A stretch of 64,000 bases of DNA. Origin: Mesorhizobium kowhaii (GTDB lineage: Bacteria; Pseudomonadota; Alphaproteobacteria; Rhizobiales; Rhizobiaceae). The position numbers and the translations under genes are program-made. Under the pieces are notes generated by a model, which was not told the origin of the DNA, ran no database searches, and saw only the letters and a program-made list of their open reading frames with translations. Shown in pieces: positions 40,282 to 51,109 of this stretch (positions within the stretch are counted from its first letter, which is position 1; every line of letters begins with the position of its first letter). The stretch is from NCBI RefSeq assembly GCF_003253745.1, contig NZ_MZXV01000013.1:372001-436000 (forward strand), in the 5' to 3' direction.

Positions 40282-41466
40282 CTACTCGGCTGGGGCCGTC
40301 AGCGGCGGCGTGGCGTTGCTGCGCCCTTCCCAGACAAAAGAGGCGAGCGCCACCGCGACGGCGACCAGCATGGCGATGGCGCCAAGCAGCGGCAGGCTGC
40401 GGTAGCCGTAGCCGGCATTCAGCATGGCGGCGCCCAGCGATGCAGCAAGCGCGATGCCGACATTGAAGCCGGATGGAATGAGCGAGGAAGCGAGGTTGGA
40501 CGCATCGGCGGTCCAGGCCAGGATGCGGGTCTGGATCGGCGTGCCGATGGCGAAGTTGAGACCGCCCCAGATGACGATCGCGACAACCATCGGCAAGGGA
40601 TAGGGGCTGACGGCATAGATCACCGCCAGCGTCACCGCCTGCAGGGCCAGCATGGTGATCAGCGACGGCATCAGCTTCCAGTCGGAAAGCTTGCCGCCGA
40701 GGAAGACGCCGAGCGTGGCGCCGACGCCGTTGAGCAGCAGCACCCACGGCACCAGGCTTTCATCAAGGCCGGTGATTTCGAGCAATGTCGGCGTGATGTA
40801 GGTGAACAGGCCGAACTGGCCGATCATCAGCATCAGCATGAGGATCAGCGAGGTCCAGACCTGCTGGCGCGCCAGCACGCGAACCTCACGCGCTAGGCCG
40901 GCGGGCTTGGCTGACGATCCTGTGGTGCGCGGCAAAAGGGCTGCCATGGCAAGCGTTGCCGCCACGCCCAGCGCACACATCACCCAGAAGGTCGCACGCC
41001 AGCCCCAGATGTTGCCGATTGCCGTGCCGGCCGGCACGCCGATGACATTGGAGACGGTGAGGCCCGACAGGATGACAGCGACCGCCATGCCGCGCTGGTC
41101 CTCGCGCACGAGACTGACCGCCACCACCATGGCGACGCCGAAATAGGCGCCATGCGCTATCGCCACAGCAATGCGCAACAGCAGCATCGAGGTGAAATCG
41201 GGCGCCAGCGCACAGGCTGCCTGGCCGATGGTGAAGGCGACGGCGAGGCCGAGCAGCAAGGTCTTGCGCGACAACGACTTGGTGGCGAGCGCCAGCAGCG
41301 GACCGCCGATGGCGATGCCGCCGGCATAGCCGGAGACGAGATAGCCGGCCGATGGAACCGAGACGCCAAGCCCCTCCGCCACTTGCGGCAGCACGCCGGC
41401 GATGACGAATTCGGTGGTGCCGAAAGCGAAGGCGGCAATGAACAGGGCGATGAGCGGAAGCGACAT
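40282..41466 (-). CDS. MFS transporter, DHA1 family (AraJ/YdhP-like)
   Basis: 394-residue 12-helix exporter. FAFGTTEFVIAGVLPQVAEGLGVSVPSAGYLVSGYA at the N-terminus is the signature of AraJ/PbuE-type sugar or purine efflux proteins, with LSGLTVSNVIGVPAGTAIG as motif C. ATG 41466 (MSLPLIALF) is chosen; the longer frame adds 19 unsupported residues. Similar in type to the MFS gene at 15136 but clearly a different paralogue. Substrate unknown. Confidence 0.85.
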   Translation of the reverse strand: MSLPLIALFIAAFAFGTTEFVIAGVLPQVAEGLGVSVPSAGYLVSGYAGGIAIGGPLLALATKSLSRKTLLLGLAVAFTIGQAACALAPDFTSMLLLRIAVAIAHGAYFGVAMVVAVSLVREDQRGMAVAVILSGLTVSNVIGVPAGTAIGNIWGWRATFWVMCALGVAATLAMAALLPRTTGSSAKPAGLAREVRVLARQQVWTSLILMLMLMIGQFGLFTYITPTLLEITGLDESLVPWVLLLNGVGATLGVFLGGKLSDWKLMPSLITMLALQAVTLAVIYAVSPYPLPMVVAIVIWGGLNFAIGTPIQTRILAWTADASNLASSLIPSGFNVGIALAASLGAAMLNAGYGYRSLPLLGAIAMLVAVAVALASFVWEGRSNATPPLTAPAE

Positions 41467-41625
41467 GGCGGGAAGGGGTTCCTCGAATGCAGGCCTCAAA
41501 CCACGGATGGGCGTCGCGGGCAATCCAGAAATTGTTGGCGCCGCTTTAGCTTTTCTTGATCGACTTCTCGTGTCGCCCAGTCGCGTGGCGACTGGGTGAG
41601 AGGACGCCCGGTCGCGCCGGGGTTG

Positions 41626-41835
41626 CTACGCCGGGGTCTTGCGTCCGTATGGAATCTTGAGCCACGCCCGCTCGTGGAAATAATAGAGCAGCGACTTGGT
41701 GACGACCTCGGTCAGGCCGATGGTTGCAGCGAGCTTGATGCTTCCGGTCACGACCAGCGAAATGATCATCGTGTCGATGGTGCCGGTCACGCGCCAGGAA
41801 AGCGCCTTGGCGAAACTGCGCGAACGGGTGTCCAT
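41626..41835 (-). CDS. DUF2061 small membrane protein
   Basis: 69-residue protein. SFAKALSWRVTGTIDTMIISLVVTGS and ATIGLTEVVTKSLLYYFHERAWLKI are the conserved features of DUF2061, with two hydrophobic segments. Function unknown. Ends with IPYGRKTPA. Separate from the flanking genes. Confidence 0.8.
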   Translation of the reverse strand: MDTRSRSFAKALSWRVTGTIDTMIISLVVTGSIKLAATIGLTEVVTKSLLYYFHERAWLKIPYGRKTPA

Positions 41836-41942
41836 CGATTTCCTCCGAAAGGCTGGCCAACCGACCCTTATCCCGACTGGTGGAAACAGAGCAAAGGTAT
41901 TTTGCCGCCGAAACGAAGACGGTGCGTGATCGCGTCGTTAAA

Positions 41943-43619
41943 TCAGCTCGCCTTCAACCGCGATCCGGTGAGCAGGCCGCGCTCTTCCAGCACCGGATAG
42001 GCCATCGACGCCAGCAGCGAATTGATCTGCTTCAGATCGCGGATGGTATCGAGGTGGATCGAGCTGGTCTCGACGCTCTTGGCGGTGCCGTCGCGCAGCC
42101 GCACGAAATGGCTGGCGCTGGTTTCCTTCTCGCGGTCGCGCAGCTGGTCCTTTTCCAGCACCAGCTGGCGGGCGGTCTCGGGATCGCGCGATACCAGCAC
42201 GTTGAAGGCGAGCCGCGCATTGGCCAGCACCGAGCTATGGAAGGCGCACAATTCGCTCCAGCCCTCGTCGGTGAATTCCAGCCCGCGCTCGAGCTTCTTC
42301 TTCACATGCACCAGCATGTTGCGCACGATGATGTCGCCGACCTGCTCCAGCTTGACGCAGGCGCCGATCAGCTCCTGGCAGCGCAGGGCCTCGTCCTCGG
42401 TCAGCGGATTCCTGGTAAGCTTGGCCAAATAGAGCTTGATCGCCGCATGTTTGCGGTCGACGCGGTCGTCAAGGGCTGCCAGCGCCTTGATCTTGTCGGC
42501 GTCGGCGCTCTCATAGAGCTCGATGATGCGCTTGAGCATGATCTCGACGGTCTCGCAGACCCGCACCACTTCGCGCGTGGCGTTGGCCAGCGCCTGGCTT
42601 GGAACGTCCAGCGCGCTTTCGTTGAGCGCCGACAGTTCGACGACGTCGAGCGTCGAGGCCGGCGCCGGCTTGGTGCCAAGTGCCACGATCTTTTCCGAAG
42701 CGCGGTAGACGAACCCGGCCAGCGGCAGGCCGGCGAGCAGGATCAGCACATTGAACAGGATGTGGGCGTTGACGATCTGGTCCGCCGCCGTCGCGCCGAG
42801 GAAGGCGACCTGCGGCCTGAAGGTCATGAACAGGATCAGCACGACCAGCGAGCCTAGTCCGCGCATCAGGAGATTGCCGATCGGCACGACGCGCACGGCA
42901 GGCCCGGCCGAGCGGGTCAGCATCGGCGCGATGATCGAAGAGCCGAGATTGACGCCGAGGATGAGAACGACGCCGAGTTCCGGGCTGATCACGCCGCGGC
43001 CGGCCAGCGTTGCCATCAGGAGAACAGCCGCGATGCTCGACTGAAACAGCCAGGTGATCAGCGCCGCCAGCAGATAGGCGGTGATGGAATCGCTGGAGAA
43101 GTAGTTGATGATGACCGGCATGAGCTGGCTGTTGCGCAGCGGCTCCGAAGCCTGGCCGATCATCTCAAGCGACAGGATCAGCAGGCCGATACCGACCAGG
43201 ATGCGGCCGGACTGGCGCCAATCGCGCCGCTCGGTGGCCATGAACATCACCGTGCCGGTGATCAGGCAGAGCGGTACCAGCAGCGTGAGATCGAAGGTCA
43301 GCAGCTTGACCACCAGTGCAGAGCCGATCTCGGCGCCGCGCACGGCAAGCTGGCCAGCGGCGCCCGAGACGATGCCGGAACCGGCGAAGGAGCCGACCAG
43401 CAGCGTGACGGCGGTGGAACTCTGCAGGGCGATGGCGAGGCCGGTGCCGGCCAGCACCGCCATGATCGGATTGCGCATGGTGGCGCGCAGACGATGGCGC
43501 AGCACGTCGCCATAGGCGCGTTCGACGCCGGTCTTCACCATGCGGGTGGCAAACAGCATCAGCGCCACAGCGCCAGCCAGATGCAGAAGGACGACGGAAC
43601 CGCTCATGTCGCCGCCCAT
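41943..43619 (-). CDS. Na/Pi cotransporter family protein with PhoU-like C-terminus
   Basis: 558-residue membrane protein. Two repeats of the Na/Pi-cotransporter domain contain the QSSTAVT (about 66-72) and QSSIAAV (about 191-197) motifs that form the substrate site. The last 220 residues form a helical PhoU-like domain (CVKLEQVGDIIVRNMLVHVKKKLERG). Bacterial relatives such as YjbB export phosphate. Start may be ATG 43619 or four codons later. No pho genes in the window. Confidence 0.88.
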   Translation of the reverse strand: MGGDMSGSVVLLHLAGAVALMLFATRMVKTGVERAYGDVLRHRLRATMRNPIMAVLAGTGLAIALQSSTAVTLLVGSFAGSGIVSGAAGQLAVRGAEIGSALVVKLLTFDLTLLVPLCLITGTVMFMATERRDWRQSGRILVGIGLLILSLEMIGQASEPLRNSQLMPVIINYFSSDSITAYLLAALITWLFQSSIAAVLLMATLAGRGVISPELGVVLILGVNLGSSIIAPMLTRSAGPAVRVVPIGNLLMRGLGSLVVLILFMTFRPQVAFLGATAADQIVNAHILFNVLILLAGLPLAGFVYRASEKIVALGTKPAPASTLDVVELSALNESALDVPSQALANATREVVRVCETVEIMLKRIIELYESADADKIKALAALDDRVDRKHAAIKLYLAKLTRNPLTEDEALRCQELIGACVKLEQVGDIIVRNMLVHVKKKLERGLEFTDEGWSELCAFHSSVLANARLAFNVLVSRDPETARQLVLEKDQLRDREKETSASHFVRLRDGTAKSVETSSIHLDTIRDLKQINSLLASMAYPVLEERGLLTGSRLKAS

Positions 43620-43969
43620 ATGCGGACAGGGCTCGCAACGCGGACGGCGCGGCGATCAGAGGCAAAACCGAGGTTGCGAATCAAATTCATGGCAGTGACC
43701 GACAATAGCCCGACTATTTTAGCCGGATAATAAAATCTTGTCGATTTCGAGGGGCCGTTGCCGCGCGACAGGCGGTGTCGGAAAATGGACGGACACGCAA
43801 ATGGTTGCATTGCGAGGCCGCTGTAGCACGGCGGCTGCGGCCTTTGCGACGATGTTCAACTCTCCTGGGTAAGTGAAGGAATTCATTACAGAATTGTAAT
43901 GCAGGCGTTCAGTTTCGGTTCATCGGTGGGTCGCTATCCCTTGGGCATCGACAACCAAGGAGACTTCGT
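43620..43969. other. 350-base gap upstream of the RcnB-like gene
   Basis: Divergent promoter region for the Na/Pi-type gene and the RcnB-like gene. Apart from the dyad at 43884-43901 nothing is recognised; no open frame has a ribosome site. Confidence 0.5.
43884..43901. promoter_or_regulatory. Perfect dyad CATTACAGAATTGTAATG upstream of the RcnB-like gene
   Basis: CATTACA (43884-43890) and TGTAATG (43895-43901) form a perfect inverted repeat with four bases between, about 69 bases before the start. The TTACA-n4-TGTAA form resembles boxes of CusR/CzcR-type metal response regulators. No such regulator is in the window, so the link is inference. Confidence 0.5.
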
Positions 43970-44338
43970 ATGAAACGCATTGTCCTTTCCGCTCTCGCTT
44001 TCTCGATGCTGGCCGCCACGTCGCTCACCGGCCAGGCTGCGCCGATGAATGCGCCGAACGCTCCGCAGTCGAACTACAGCCAAGTCGACTGGCAGAAGCC
44101 CGGCAAGCATGTCGACGTCAGGAAGCGCGTCGTGAAGAAGACGGTCGTCGTGAAGCGCAGCCATTGGCACAACGGCCAGAAATATTCCAGCTGGAAGCGT
44201 CACCAGCCGATCCGCGACTATGGCCGTTATGGCCTGCATCGTCCCGGCCGCGGCCAGGAATGGATCCGTGTCGGCAACGACTATGTGCTGGTCGGCGTCC
44301 TCTCCGGCGTCATCTTCGGCGCGCTTGCCGCGCAGTAA
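43970..44338 (+). CDS. RcnB-family periplasmic protein
   Basis: 122-residue exported protein. Signal peptide MKRIVLSALAFSMLAATSLTG..AA. The mature part is basic and histidine/aromatic-rich (RSHWHNGQKYSSWKRHQPIRDYGRYGLHRPGRGQEWIRVGNDYVLV), ending with a small hydrophobic stretch (GVLSGVIFGALAA). RcnB of E. coli modulates Ni/Co homeostasis in the periplasm; many rhizobial members are uncharacterised. Preceded by a perfect dyad and followed by a strong terminator, so it is a one-gene unit. Confidence 0.8.
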   Translation: MKRIVLSALAFSMLAATSLTGQAAPMNAPNAPQSNYSQVDWQKPGKHVDVRKRVVKKTVVVKRSHWHNGQKYSSWKRHQPIRDYGRYGLHRPGRGQEWIRVGNDYVLVGVLSGVIFGALAAQ

Positions 44339-44375
44339 AACCTGGCGGAGCCAGCACAAGGCTGGAACTTGAAAG

Positions 44376-44406
44376 AAGGCGGCCTGCAACGGCCGCCTTT
44401 CTTTTT
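44376..44406 (+). terminator. Rho-independent terminator after the RcnB-like gene
   Basis: AAGGCGGCC (44376-44384) pairs perfectly with GGCCGCCTT (44391-44399) around TGCAAC, followed by TCTTTTT. Confidence 0.9.
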
Positions 44407-44490
44407 GCCCTGTGGAAACCGGGCATCGTCCGCATTAGGGGTCGTCGGATTCCGCGGGCATGATTATATGGTGGGGAAACGAGTTCCCCG

Positions 44491-46425
44491 ATGCGCTTTC
44501 CGCCCGCCTTCCTCGACGAAATACGCGACCGCGTGCCGATTTCATCGGTGATCGGCCAGCGCGTCGCGTGGGACAGGAAGAAGACCAACGCGCCGCGCGG
44601 CGATTATTGGGCCTGCTGCCCATTCCATGGCGAGAAAAGTCCGTCCTTCCACTGCGAGGACAAGAAGGGCCGCTACCACTGTTTCGGCTGCTCGGTGTCG
44701 GGCGATCATTTCAAGTTCCTCACCGAACTCGACGGCATGAGTTTTCCCGAAGCGGTCGAGAAGATCGCCGACATGGCCGGCCTGCCGATGCCGGTTCGCG
44801 ATGCGCAGGAGGAACAGCGCGAAAAGGAACGCGCCAGCCTGACCGATGTCATGGAGATGGCGACCGCCTTCTTCCAGGAGCGGCTGCAGGGGCCGGAGGG
44901 CGCGAAAGCCCGCGCCTATCTGCGCGACCGTGGGCTGACGCCGGCGACGCAGCAATCGTTCCGGCTTGGCTTCGCGCCCGACAGCCGCAATGCACTCAAG
45001 GAGCACCTCGCCGCCAAGGGTGTTCCGAAAGCCGATATCGAAGCCTGCGGGCTGGTGCGCCACGGCGACGACGTCCCGGTTTCCTACGACTGGTTCCGCG
45101 ACCGCATTATGTTCCCGATCCCGGATTCGCGCGGCAAGATCATCGCCTTTGGCGGGCGCGCACTGGCACCGGACGCGCTGGCCAAATACATGAACTCGCC
45201 CGACACCGAGCTCTTCCACAAGGGCAATGTGCTCTACAATTTCGCCCGCGCCCGCAAGGCGCTGGCGAAGGGCGGCACGGTCATCGCCGTCGAAGGCTAT
45301 ATGGACGTGATCGCGCTGGCGCAGGCCGGCTTCGAGAATGTCGTGGCGCCGCTTGGCACCGCACTCACCGAAAACCAGCTCGAGCTGTTGTGGCGCATGG
45401 CCGGCGAGCCGGTGCTGTGCTTCGACGGCGACAAGGCCGGCCTGAAGGCGGCGTGGAGGGCCGCCGACATGGCGCTGCCGTCAGTGCAGGCCGGGCGCTC
45501 GGCGCGCTTTGCGCTGCTGCCGGAAGGCAAGGATCCCGACGACCTGGTCAAGGCCGAAGGGCCGGATGCTTTCCGTTCCGTGCTGGCCGACGCGCGACCG
45601 CTGGCCGACCTGTTGTGGATGCGCGAAACGGCCGGCGGCGTCTTCGACACACCGGAGCGGCGGGCGGAGCTCGAAAAGACGCTGCGCGAGCTGACCAGCC
45701 GCATTCGCGACGAAAGCCTGCGCTACCACTATCAACAGGAGATGCGCGAGCGCGTGCTGAGCTTCTTCGGCGCCCAGCGCGGCACAAGGCAAGGCCGCCA
45801 GGAAGGGCGGCCGGGCCAGGGCAAAGCGCCGCCGCCAGGCGGACAGTTCGCCAAGGCCGGCGGCGGACGCACGCCGATCACCGAGAGCCTCGGACGCTCG
45901 GCGCTGGTCAAGCGCGGCAGCGAGGGGATGTCGATGCGCGAGGCGACGATCATCGTCGCGCTGGTCAACCATCCGGCGCTGATCGACGAGAATTTCGCTC
46001 ATATCGAGTTTCTCGATCTCGCCAACTCCGATCTGAGGCGGCTGCACGCCGCCATCCTCGATGCGATGGCGCATGACATGGCCAATGACCGCCAGGCCGT
46101 TATCTCGACGATCGAGAGCGCCGGCTGCGCCGAGATCTGGGAGCGGGCGGTCGGGCTGATCCGGCGGGCGCGGCAATGGCCGGCGCTGGAGACCGCTGCC
46201 CTCGAGGATGCCCGCGACGCTTTCAGCCAGGCCCTGCACTTGCAGCGCAGCGCGCGCACCTTACATAAGGAGCTGAAACAGGCGGAAGCGGCGCTCGCCA
46301 CCGATCCCACAGACGAAAACTACCGGCACCTGATCGAAATTCAGGCGCAATTTCAGGATGTACAAGCGACGGAAGCGCTGATCGAAGGATTCGGCGTGTC
46401 CTCGGGCAGGGCCGGGCGGGCTTAA
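44491..46425 (+). CDS. dnaG: DNA primase
   Basis: 644-residue primase that makes RNA primers for replication. The N-terminal CHC2 zinc finger includes CCPFHGEKSPSFHCEDKKGRYHCFGC (about residues 41-68). The RNA-polymerase core carries the TOPRIM motifs VIAVEGYMDVIALAQ (about 265) and LCFDGDKAGLKAA (about 310). The C-terminal third is the less conserved DnaB-interacting region. Upstream of rpoD on the same strand, the usual dnaG-rpoD order, with a 520-base gap. Confidence 0.97.
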   Translation: MRFPPAFLDEIRDRVPISSVIGQRVAWDRKKTNAPRGDYWACCPFHGEKSPSFHCEDKKGRYHCFGCSVSGDHFKFLTELDGMSFPEAVEKIADMAGLPMPVRDAQEEQREKERASLTDVMEMATAFFQERLQGPEGAKARAYLRDRGLTPATQQSFRLGFAPDSRNALKEHLAAKGVPKADIEACGLVRHGDDVPVSYDWFRDRIMFPIPDSRGKIIAFGGRALAPDALAKYMNSPDTELFHKGNVLYNFARARKALAKGGTVIAVEGYMDVIALAQAGFENVVAPLGTALTENQLELLWRMAGEPVLCFDGDKAGLKAAWRAADMALPSVQAGRSARFALLPEGKDPDDLVKAEGPDAFRSVLADARPLADLLWMRETAGGVFDTPERRAELEKTLRELTSRIRDESLRYHYQQEMRERVLSFFGAQRGTRQGRQEGRPGQGKAPPPGGQFAKAGGGRTPITESLGRSALVKRGSEGMSMREATIIVALVNHPALIDENFAHIEFLDLANSDLRRLHAAILDAMAHDMANDRQAVISTIESAGCAEIWERAVGLIRRARQWPALETAALEDARDAFSQALHLQRSARTLHKELKQAEAALATDPTDENYRHLIEIQAQFQDVQATEALIEGFGVSSGRAGRA

Positions 46426-46427
46426 AG

Positions 46428-46526
46428 CATGATCCCGAAAAGTGGGAACCGGTTTTCGGATAAAGTCATGCTCCAACCAAAAGCATGATCCCGAAAAATG
46501 GGCACCGGTTTTGGGATAAGGTCTTG
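46428..46526. repeat. Two tandem copies of the GCATGATCCCGAAAA palindromic repeat
   Basis: Copy 1 (46428-46471): GCATGATCCCGAAAAGTGGG, AACCGGTTTTCGGATAAAGT, CATGC. Copy 2 (46483-46526): GCATGATCCCGAAAAATGGG, CACCGGTTTTGGGATAAGGT, CTTGC. The unit is about 55 bases, with arms GATCCCGAAAA and TTTTCGGAT around ACCGG. A related form lies at 50611-50653. Confidence 0.85.
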
Positions 46527-46650
46527 CTTCCACCAAAAGAAGACAGAGCCCTTGCCGGCCCGTAGGGGCGGGACGGGCTCGGTAAGAGAGTGAAATGTGA
46601 AAGCGTTGTTGCGCGTCCAAATGGCGCGCGGCGGGCTAAGTCGGGTAATT

Positions 46651-46673
46651 GATTCGCTTTTTTAAGGCGAATC
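46651..46673. terminator. Hairpin in the dnaG-rpoD gap
   Basis: GATTCGC (46651-46657) pairs with GCGAATC (46667-46673) around a loop with six T residues. It may separate dnaG and rpoD transcripts or stabilise one end. Confidence 0.4.
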
Positions 46674-46945
46674 ATGCGAGAGGCGCTTGACCTTCTTGCA
46701 GAATGGCGGAATCAGGACGATTCGAAACGTTAACCCGAACCCGCGTCGACGGGAAATAAGCGATGTGAGGTACTGGTCACTGGACAGGCAGGCTGCCTGC
46801 CACAGATATCAGGGTTAATCTGGACTTAACGATAGATGCAGTTACTGGCCCGGTGAGGCGCGTTTCACAAGCGAGCGCATCCGATTTGACTGGTCCGACA
46901 GCTTACGCGGCTTTGATGTTCGGCCGCTAGGAGAAGATAAAGACT

Positions 46946-48967
<2,022 letters not shown>

Positions 48968-48991
48968 GACCTGCCGACAGCAAAGAGTTCA

Positions 48992-49015
48992 AGGGCGCCA
49001 ATGGCGCCCTTTTTC
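48992..49015 (+). terminator. Rho-independent terminator after rpoD
   Basis: AGGGCGCC (48992-48999) pairs perfectly with GGCGCCCT (49003-49010), followed by TTTTTCG. Confidence 0.9.
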
Positions 49016-49152
49016 GTTTCGTTCATGGCACGCTCTTGCGGCTCTTATCCTTCGGGAGGATAATTTCGCGTCGGATGCATTTTTCTGGGCGACAAACCCG
49101 GATGCCCGCCCCGGCGAAGCCGCCGTGCTCCGTGGCCCGGAGGGAGGTGTGC

Positions 49153-49446
49153 ATGACAAGCTACATCGTGCTGATGAACTGGACGGAACAGGGCGCCAGA
49201 AATGTGCGCGATTCACCGAAACGACTCGACGCCGCCAGGAAGCAGCTGGGAGACATGGGCGGATCGTTCAAGGCGTTCTACCTGACCATGGGTGAGTACG
49301 ACATGGTGGCGGTGCTCGAAGCGCCCGACGACGCGGTGCTGGCTCGCTTCTCGCTGATGCTGGCGGCGAGTGGCAACATCAGGACGCGGACGCTGAAAGC
49401 CTTCCCCGAATTCGCCTACCGCGAGATCATCACCTCGCTGGGATAG
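49153..49446 (+). CDS. GYD domain-containing protein
   Basis: 97-residue small protein of the GYD family (dimeric ferredoxin-like fold, function unknown). Conserved points: YIVLMNWTEQGARNVRDSPKR near the start, FYLTMGEYDMVAVLEAPDDA in the middle (the GYD/GEYD motif) and RTLKAFPEFAYREII at the end. ATG 49153 lies six bases after AGGGAGG. Single gene after the rpoD terminator. Confidence 0.85.
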   Translation: MTSYIVLMNWTEQGARNVRDSPKRLDAARKQLGDMGGSFKAFYLTMGEYDMVAVLEAPDDAVLARFSLMLAASGNIRTRTLKAFPEFAYREIITSLG

Positions 49447-49495
49447 AGCCCTGAAAACAGCGCGGAGGCCGACGCGTTTCAGGTCTTTAGTTTAT

Positions 49496-49536
49496 GCATG
49501 TCGCCCAAAACCGCTGCGCACTTTTGGGCGACATGC
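49496..49536. repeat. Perfect copy of the GCATGTCGCCCAAAA palindrome
   Basis: GCATGTCGCCCAAAA (49496-49510) and TTTTGGGCGACATGC (49522-49536) are perfect 15-base arms around an 11-base centre. Other copies lie at 1169 and near 61012-61097. Confidence 0.9.
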
Positions 49537-49550
49537 GTTAGGATGCGGCC

Positions 49551-50609
49551 ATGTCCGAACCGAATTCACATGCGCATCTGTGGCCCGGCGTGCCGCTTGC
49601 TCTTGGCTCCGCCATCCTGTTCGGCGCGGCGCCGCCGCTCTGCAAGCTGCTGCTCGACCGCGTCAACCCCTTCATGCTGGCCGGCCTGCTCTATCTCGGC
49701 GCCGGTGCCGGGCTGGCCCTCTATCGCTTGGCTCGCGGCGGCGGCGCCGGCGAGGCGCAGCTGACCGCTGGGGATATTCCCTGGCTGGCCCTGGCAATCG
49801 GCATGGGTGGTATCGTTGCGCCGGTGTTGCTGATGTTCGGCCTCAGCCTCAACACCGCGTCCAGTTCCGCGCTGCTACTCAATCTCGAAGGGTTGGCGAC
49901 GATGGCGATCGCCTGGCTCGTCTACCGCGAGAATGTCGACCGGCGCCTGCTCCTGGGCGCCTTCGCCATTCTTGCCGGCGCCGTTCTGCTGTCATGGCAA
50001 GGTGAGGGCGTCGCCTTCAACATTGGTGCCGTGCTCGTCGCCGCGGCGTGCCTGGCGTGGGGGCTGGACAACAATTTCACACGCAAGATCTCGGCCACCG
50101 ACCCGGTGGTGATCGCCATGCTCAAGGGGCTGGTGGCGGGTGTCGTCAATGTCGGACTGGCGCTTGCCGGCGGGGCTTCGTTCCCGCCGGCATCAATCGT
50201 CGCGGTCACCGCGGCCGTTGGCTTCTTTGCCATCGGGGTCAGCCTGGTGATGTTCATCGTGGCGCTGCGTCATCTCGGCACGGCACGGACAGGGGCCTAT
50301 TACTCGCTCGCCCCCTTTATCGGCGCGCTGCTGGCAATCGCCATCCTGGGTGACGCCGTCACGCTCAAGCTGGCGGTCGCCGGGGTTATGATGGGCTTCG
50401 GCCTCTGGCTGCATCTGTCGGAACGCCATGAGCACGAGCACGATCATGAGGCGCTGGAACACGAGCACAGCCATGTGCATGACGAGCACCACCAGCACCA
50501 TCATGACGGACCGGTGAGCGAGCCGCATTCGCACTGGCACCGGCATGCGCCCATGCGCCACCGGCATCCGCATTATCCTGACCTGCACCACAGGCATGGC
50601 CACGGCTGA
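49551..50609 (+). CDS. EamA/DMT-family transporter with a histidine-rich C-terminal tail
   Basis: 352-residue membrane protein with two EamA repeats and about ten helices; the first repeat ends FAILAGAVLLSWQGEG, the second has YYSLAPFIGALLAIAILGDAVTLKLAVAGVMMGFGLWLHL. After the last helix comes a tail of about 65 residues rich in His, Glu and Asp (HEHEHDHEALEHEHSHVHDE and more). DMT exporters carry metabolites or drugs; the tail suggests metal binding or sensing. ATG 49551 follows the palindromic repeat by 14 bases. Confidence 0.87.
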   Translation: MSEPNSHAHLWPGVPLALGSAILFGAAPPLCKLLLDRVNPFMLAGLLYLGAGAGLALYRLARGGGAGEAQLTAGDIPWLALAIGMGGIVAPVLLMFGLSLNTASSSALLLNLEGLATMAIAWLVYRENVDRRLLLGAFAILAGAVLLSWQGEGVAFNIGAVLVAAACLAWGLDNNFTRKISATDPVVIAMLKGLVAGVVNVGLALAGGASFPPASIVAVTAAVGFFAIGVSLVMFIVALRHLGTARTGAYYSLAPFIGALLAIAILGDAVTLKLAVAGVMMGFGLWLHLSERHEHEHDHEALEHEHSHVHDEHHQHHHDGPVSEPHSHWHRHAPMRHRHPHYPDLHHRHGHG

Positions 50610-50610
50610 G

Positions 50611-50653
50611 CATGATTCCAGAAAGCAGGCGCCGGTTTTTGGAAGAATCATGC
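50611..50653. repeat. Palindromic repeat overlapping the next gene's start
   Basis: GAGCATGATTCCAGAAAGCAG, then GCGCCGGTTTTTGG, then AAGAATCATGC: a diverged member of the family at 46428. Its right arm contains the GGAAG and ATG used by the gene at 50650. Confidence 0.65.
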
Positions 50654-51042
50654 CCGAGCAACAAACCAAGCCTTTGCTGACCGTCTGGTACAACACGCGC
50701 TGCCCGGTTTGCGATGCCGGCATCAGCCGGCAGAAGCGGCGGCTGATCGAAGCGGTCAAGGCCGGGCGGATCGAGTTTCGCGACATCAACCTTGAACCGG
50801 CAGCACTTGCCGGATTTGGCGCTTCGCTCGAGGATATCCGCCGCCGGCTGCACGCCACCGACGCCGCCGGCCGATTGCTGGTCGGCGCCGATGTCGCGAT
50901 TGCCGTGTGGCAGGCAACGCCGGGCGAGGGCTGGCTGGCGAGGTTTTTCGGCAATCCGGTCGCCCTGCCGCTGACGCGTTTTGCCTATGATCGTTTCGCC
51001 GACCTGCTCTACGCCTGGAACCGGCGCAAGGGCCGCTGGTAG
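50650..51042 (+). CDS. DCC-family (DUF393) thiol-disulfide oxidoreductase-like protein
   Basis: 130-residue protein. VWYNTRCPVCDAGISRQKRRL (residues 13-33) contains the DxxCxxC-type motif of the DCC family (here N-T-R-C-P-V-C-D), which has a thioredoxin-like fold. Function unknown; probably redox. No signal peptide. The start codon ATG and nearest ribosome-like GGAAG both lie in the right arm of a dispersed repeat. An upstream in-frame start inside the EamA gene is possible but less likely. Convergent with the DUF2798 gene. Confidence 0.8.
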   Translation: MPEQQTKPLLTVWYNTRCPVCDAGISRQKRRLIEAVKAGRIEFRDINLEPAALAGFGASLEDIRRRLHATDAAGRLLVGADVAIAVWQATPGEGWLARFFGNPVALPLTRFAYDRFADLLYAWNRRKGRW

Positions 51043-51063
51043 CGGTTCCCATCGGTGATCGGA

Positions 51064-51103
51064 GCGAATGGAGGTCCGGAAACATTTGCGGACCTCCATT
51101 CGC
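51064..51103. terminator. Long perfect hairpin between convergent genes
   Basis: GCGAATGGAGGTCCG (51064-51078) pairs with CGGACCTCCATTCGC (51089-51103), a perfect 15-bp stem with a ten-base loop, between the stops of the DCC and DUF2798 genes. Likely bidirectional transcript end. Confidence 0.65.
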
Positions 51104-51109
51104 CGGGCC

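Larger units (their letters stand above)
46426..46945. other. 520-base dnaG-rpoD intergenic region
   Basis: Holds two palindromic repeats (46428-46526), a hairpin (46651-46673) and then about 270 bases of rpoD leader, including a GCAGGCTGCCTGC palindrome near 46790. AGGAGA lies before the rpoD start. No open frame with a ribosome site. Confidence 0.6.
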
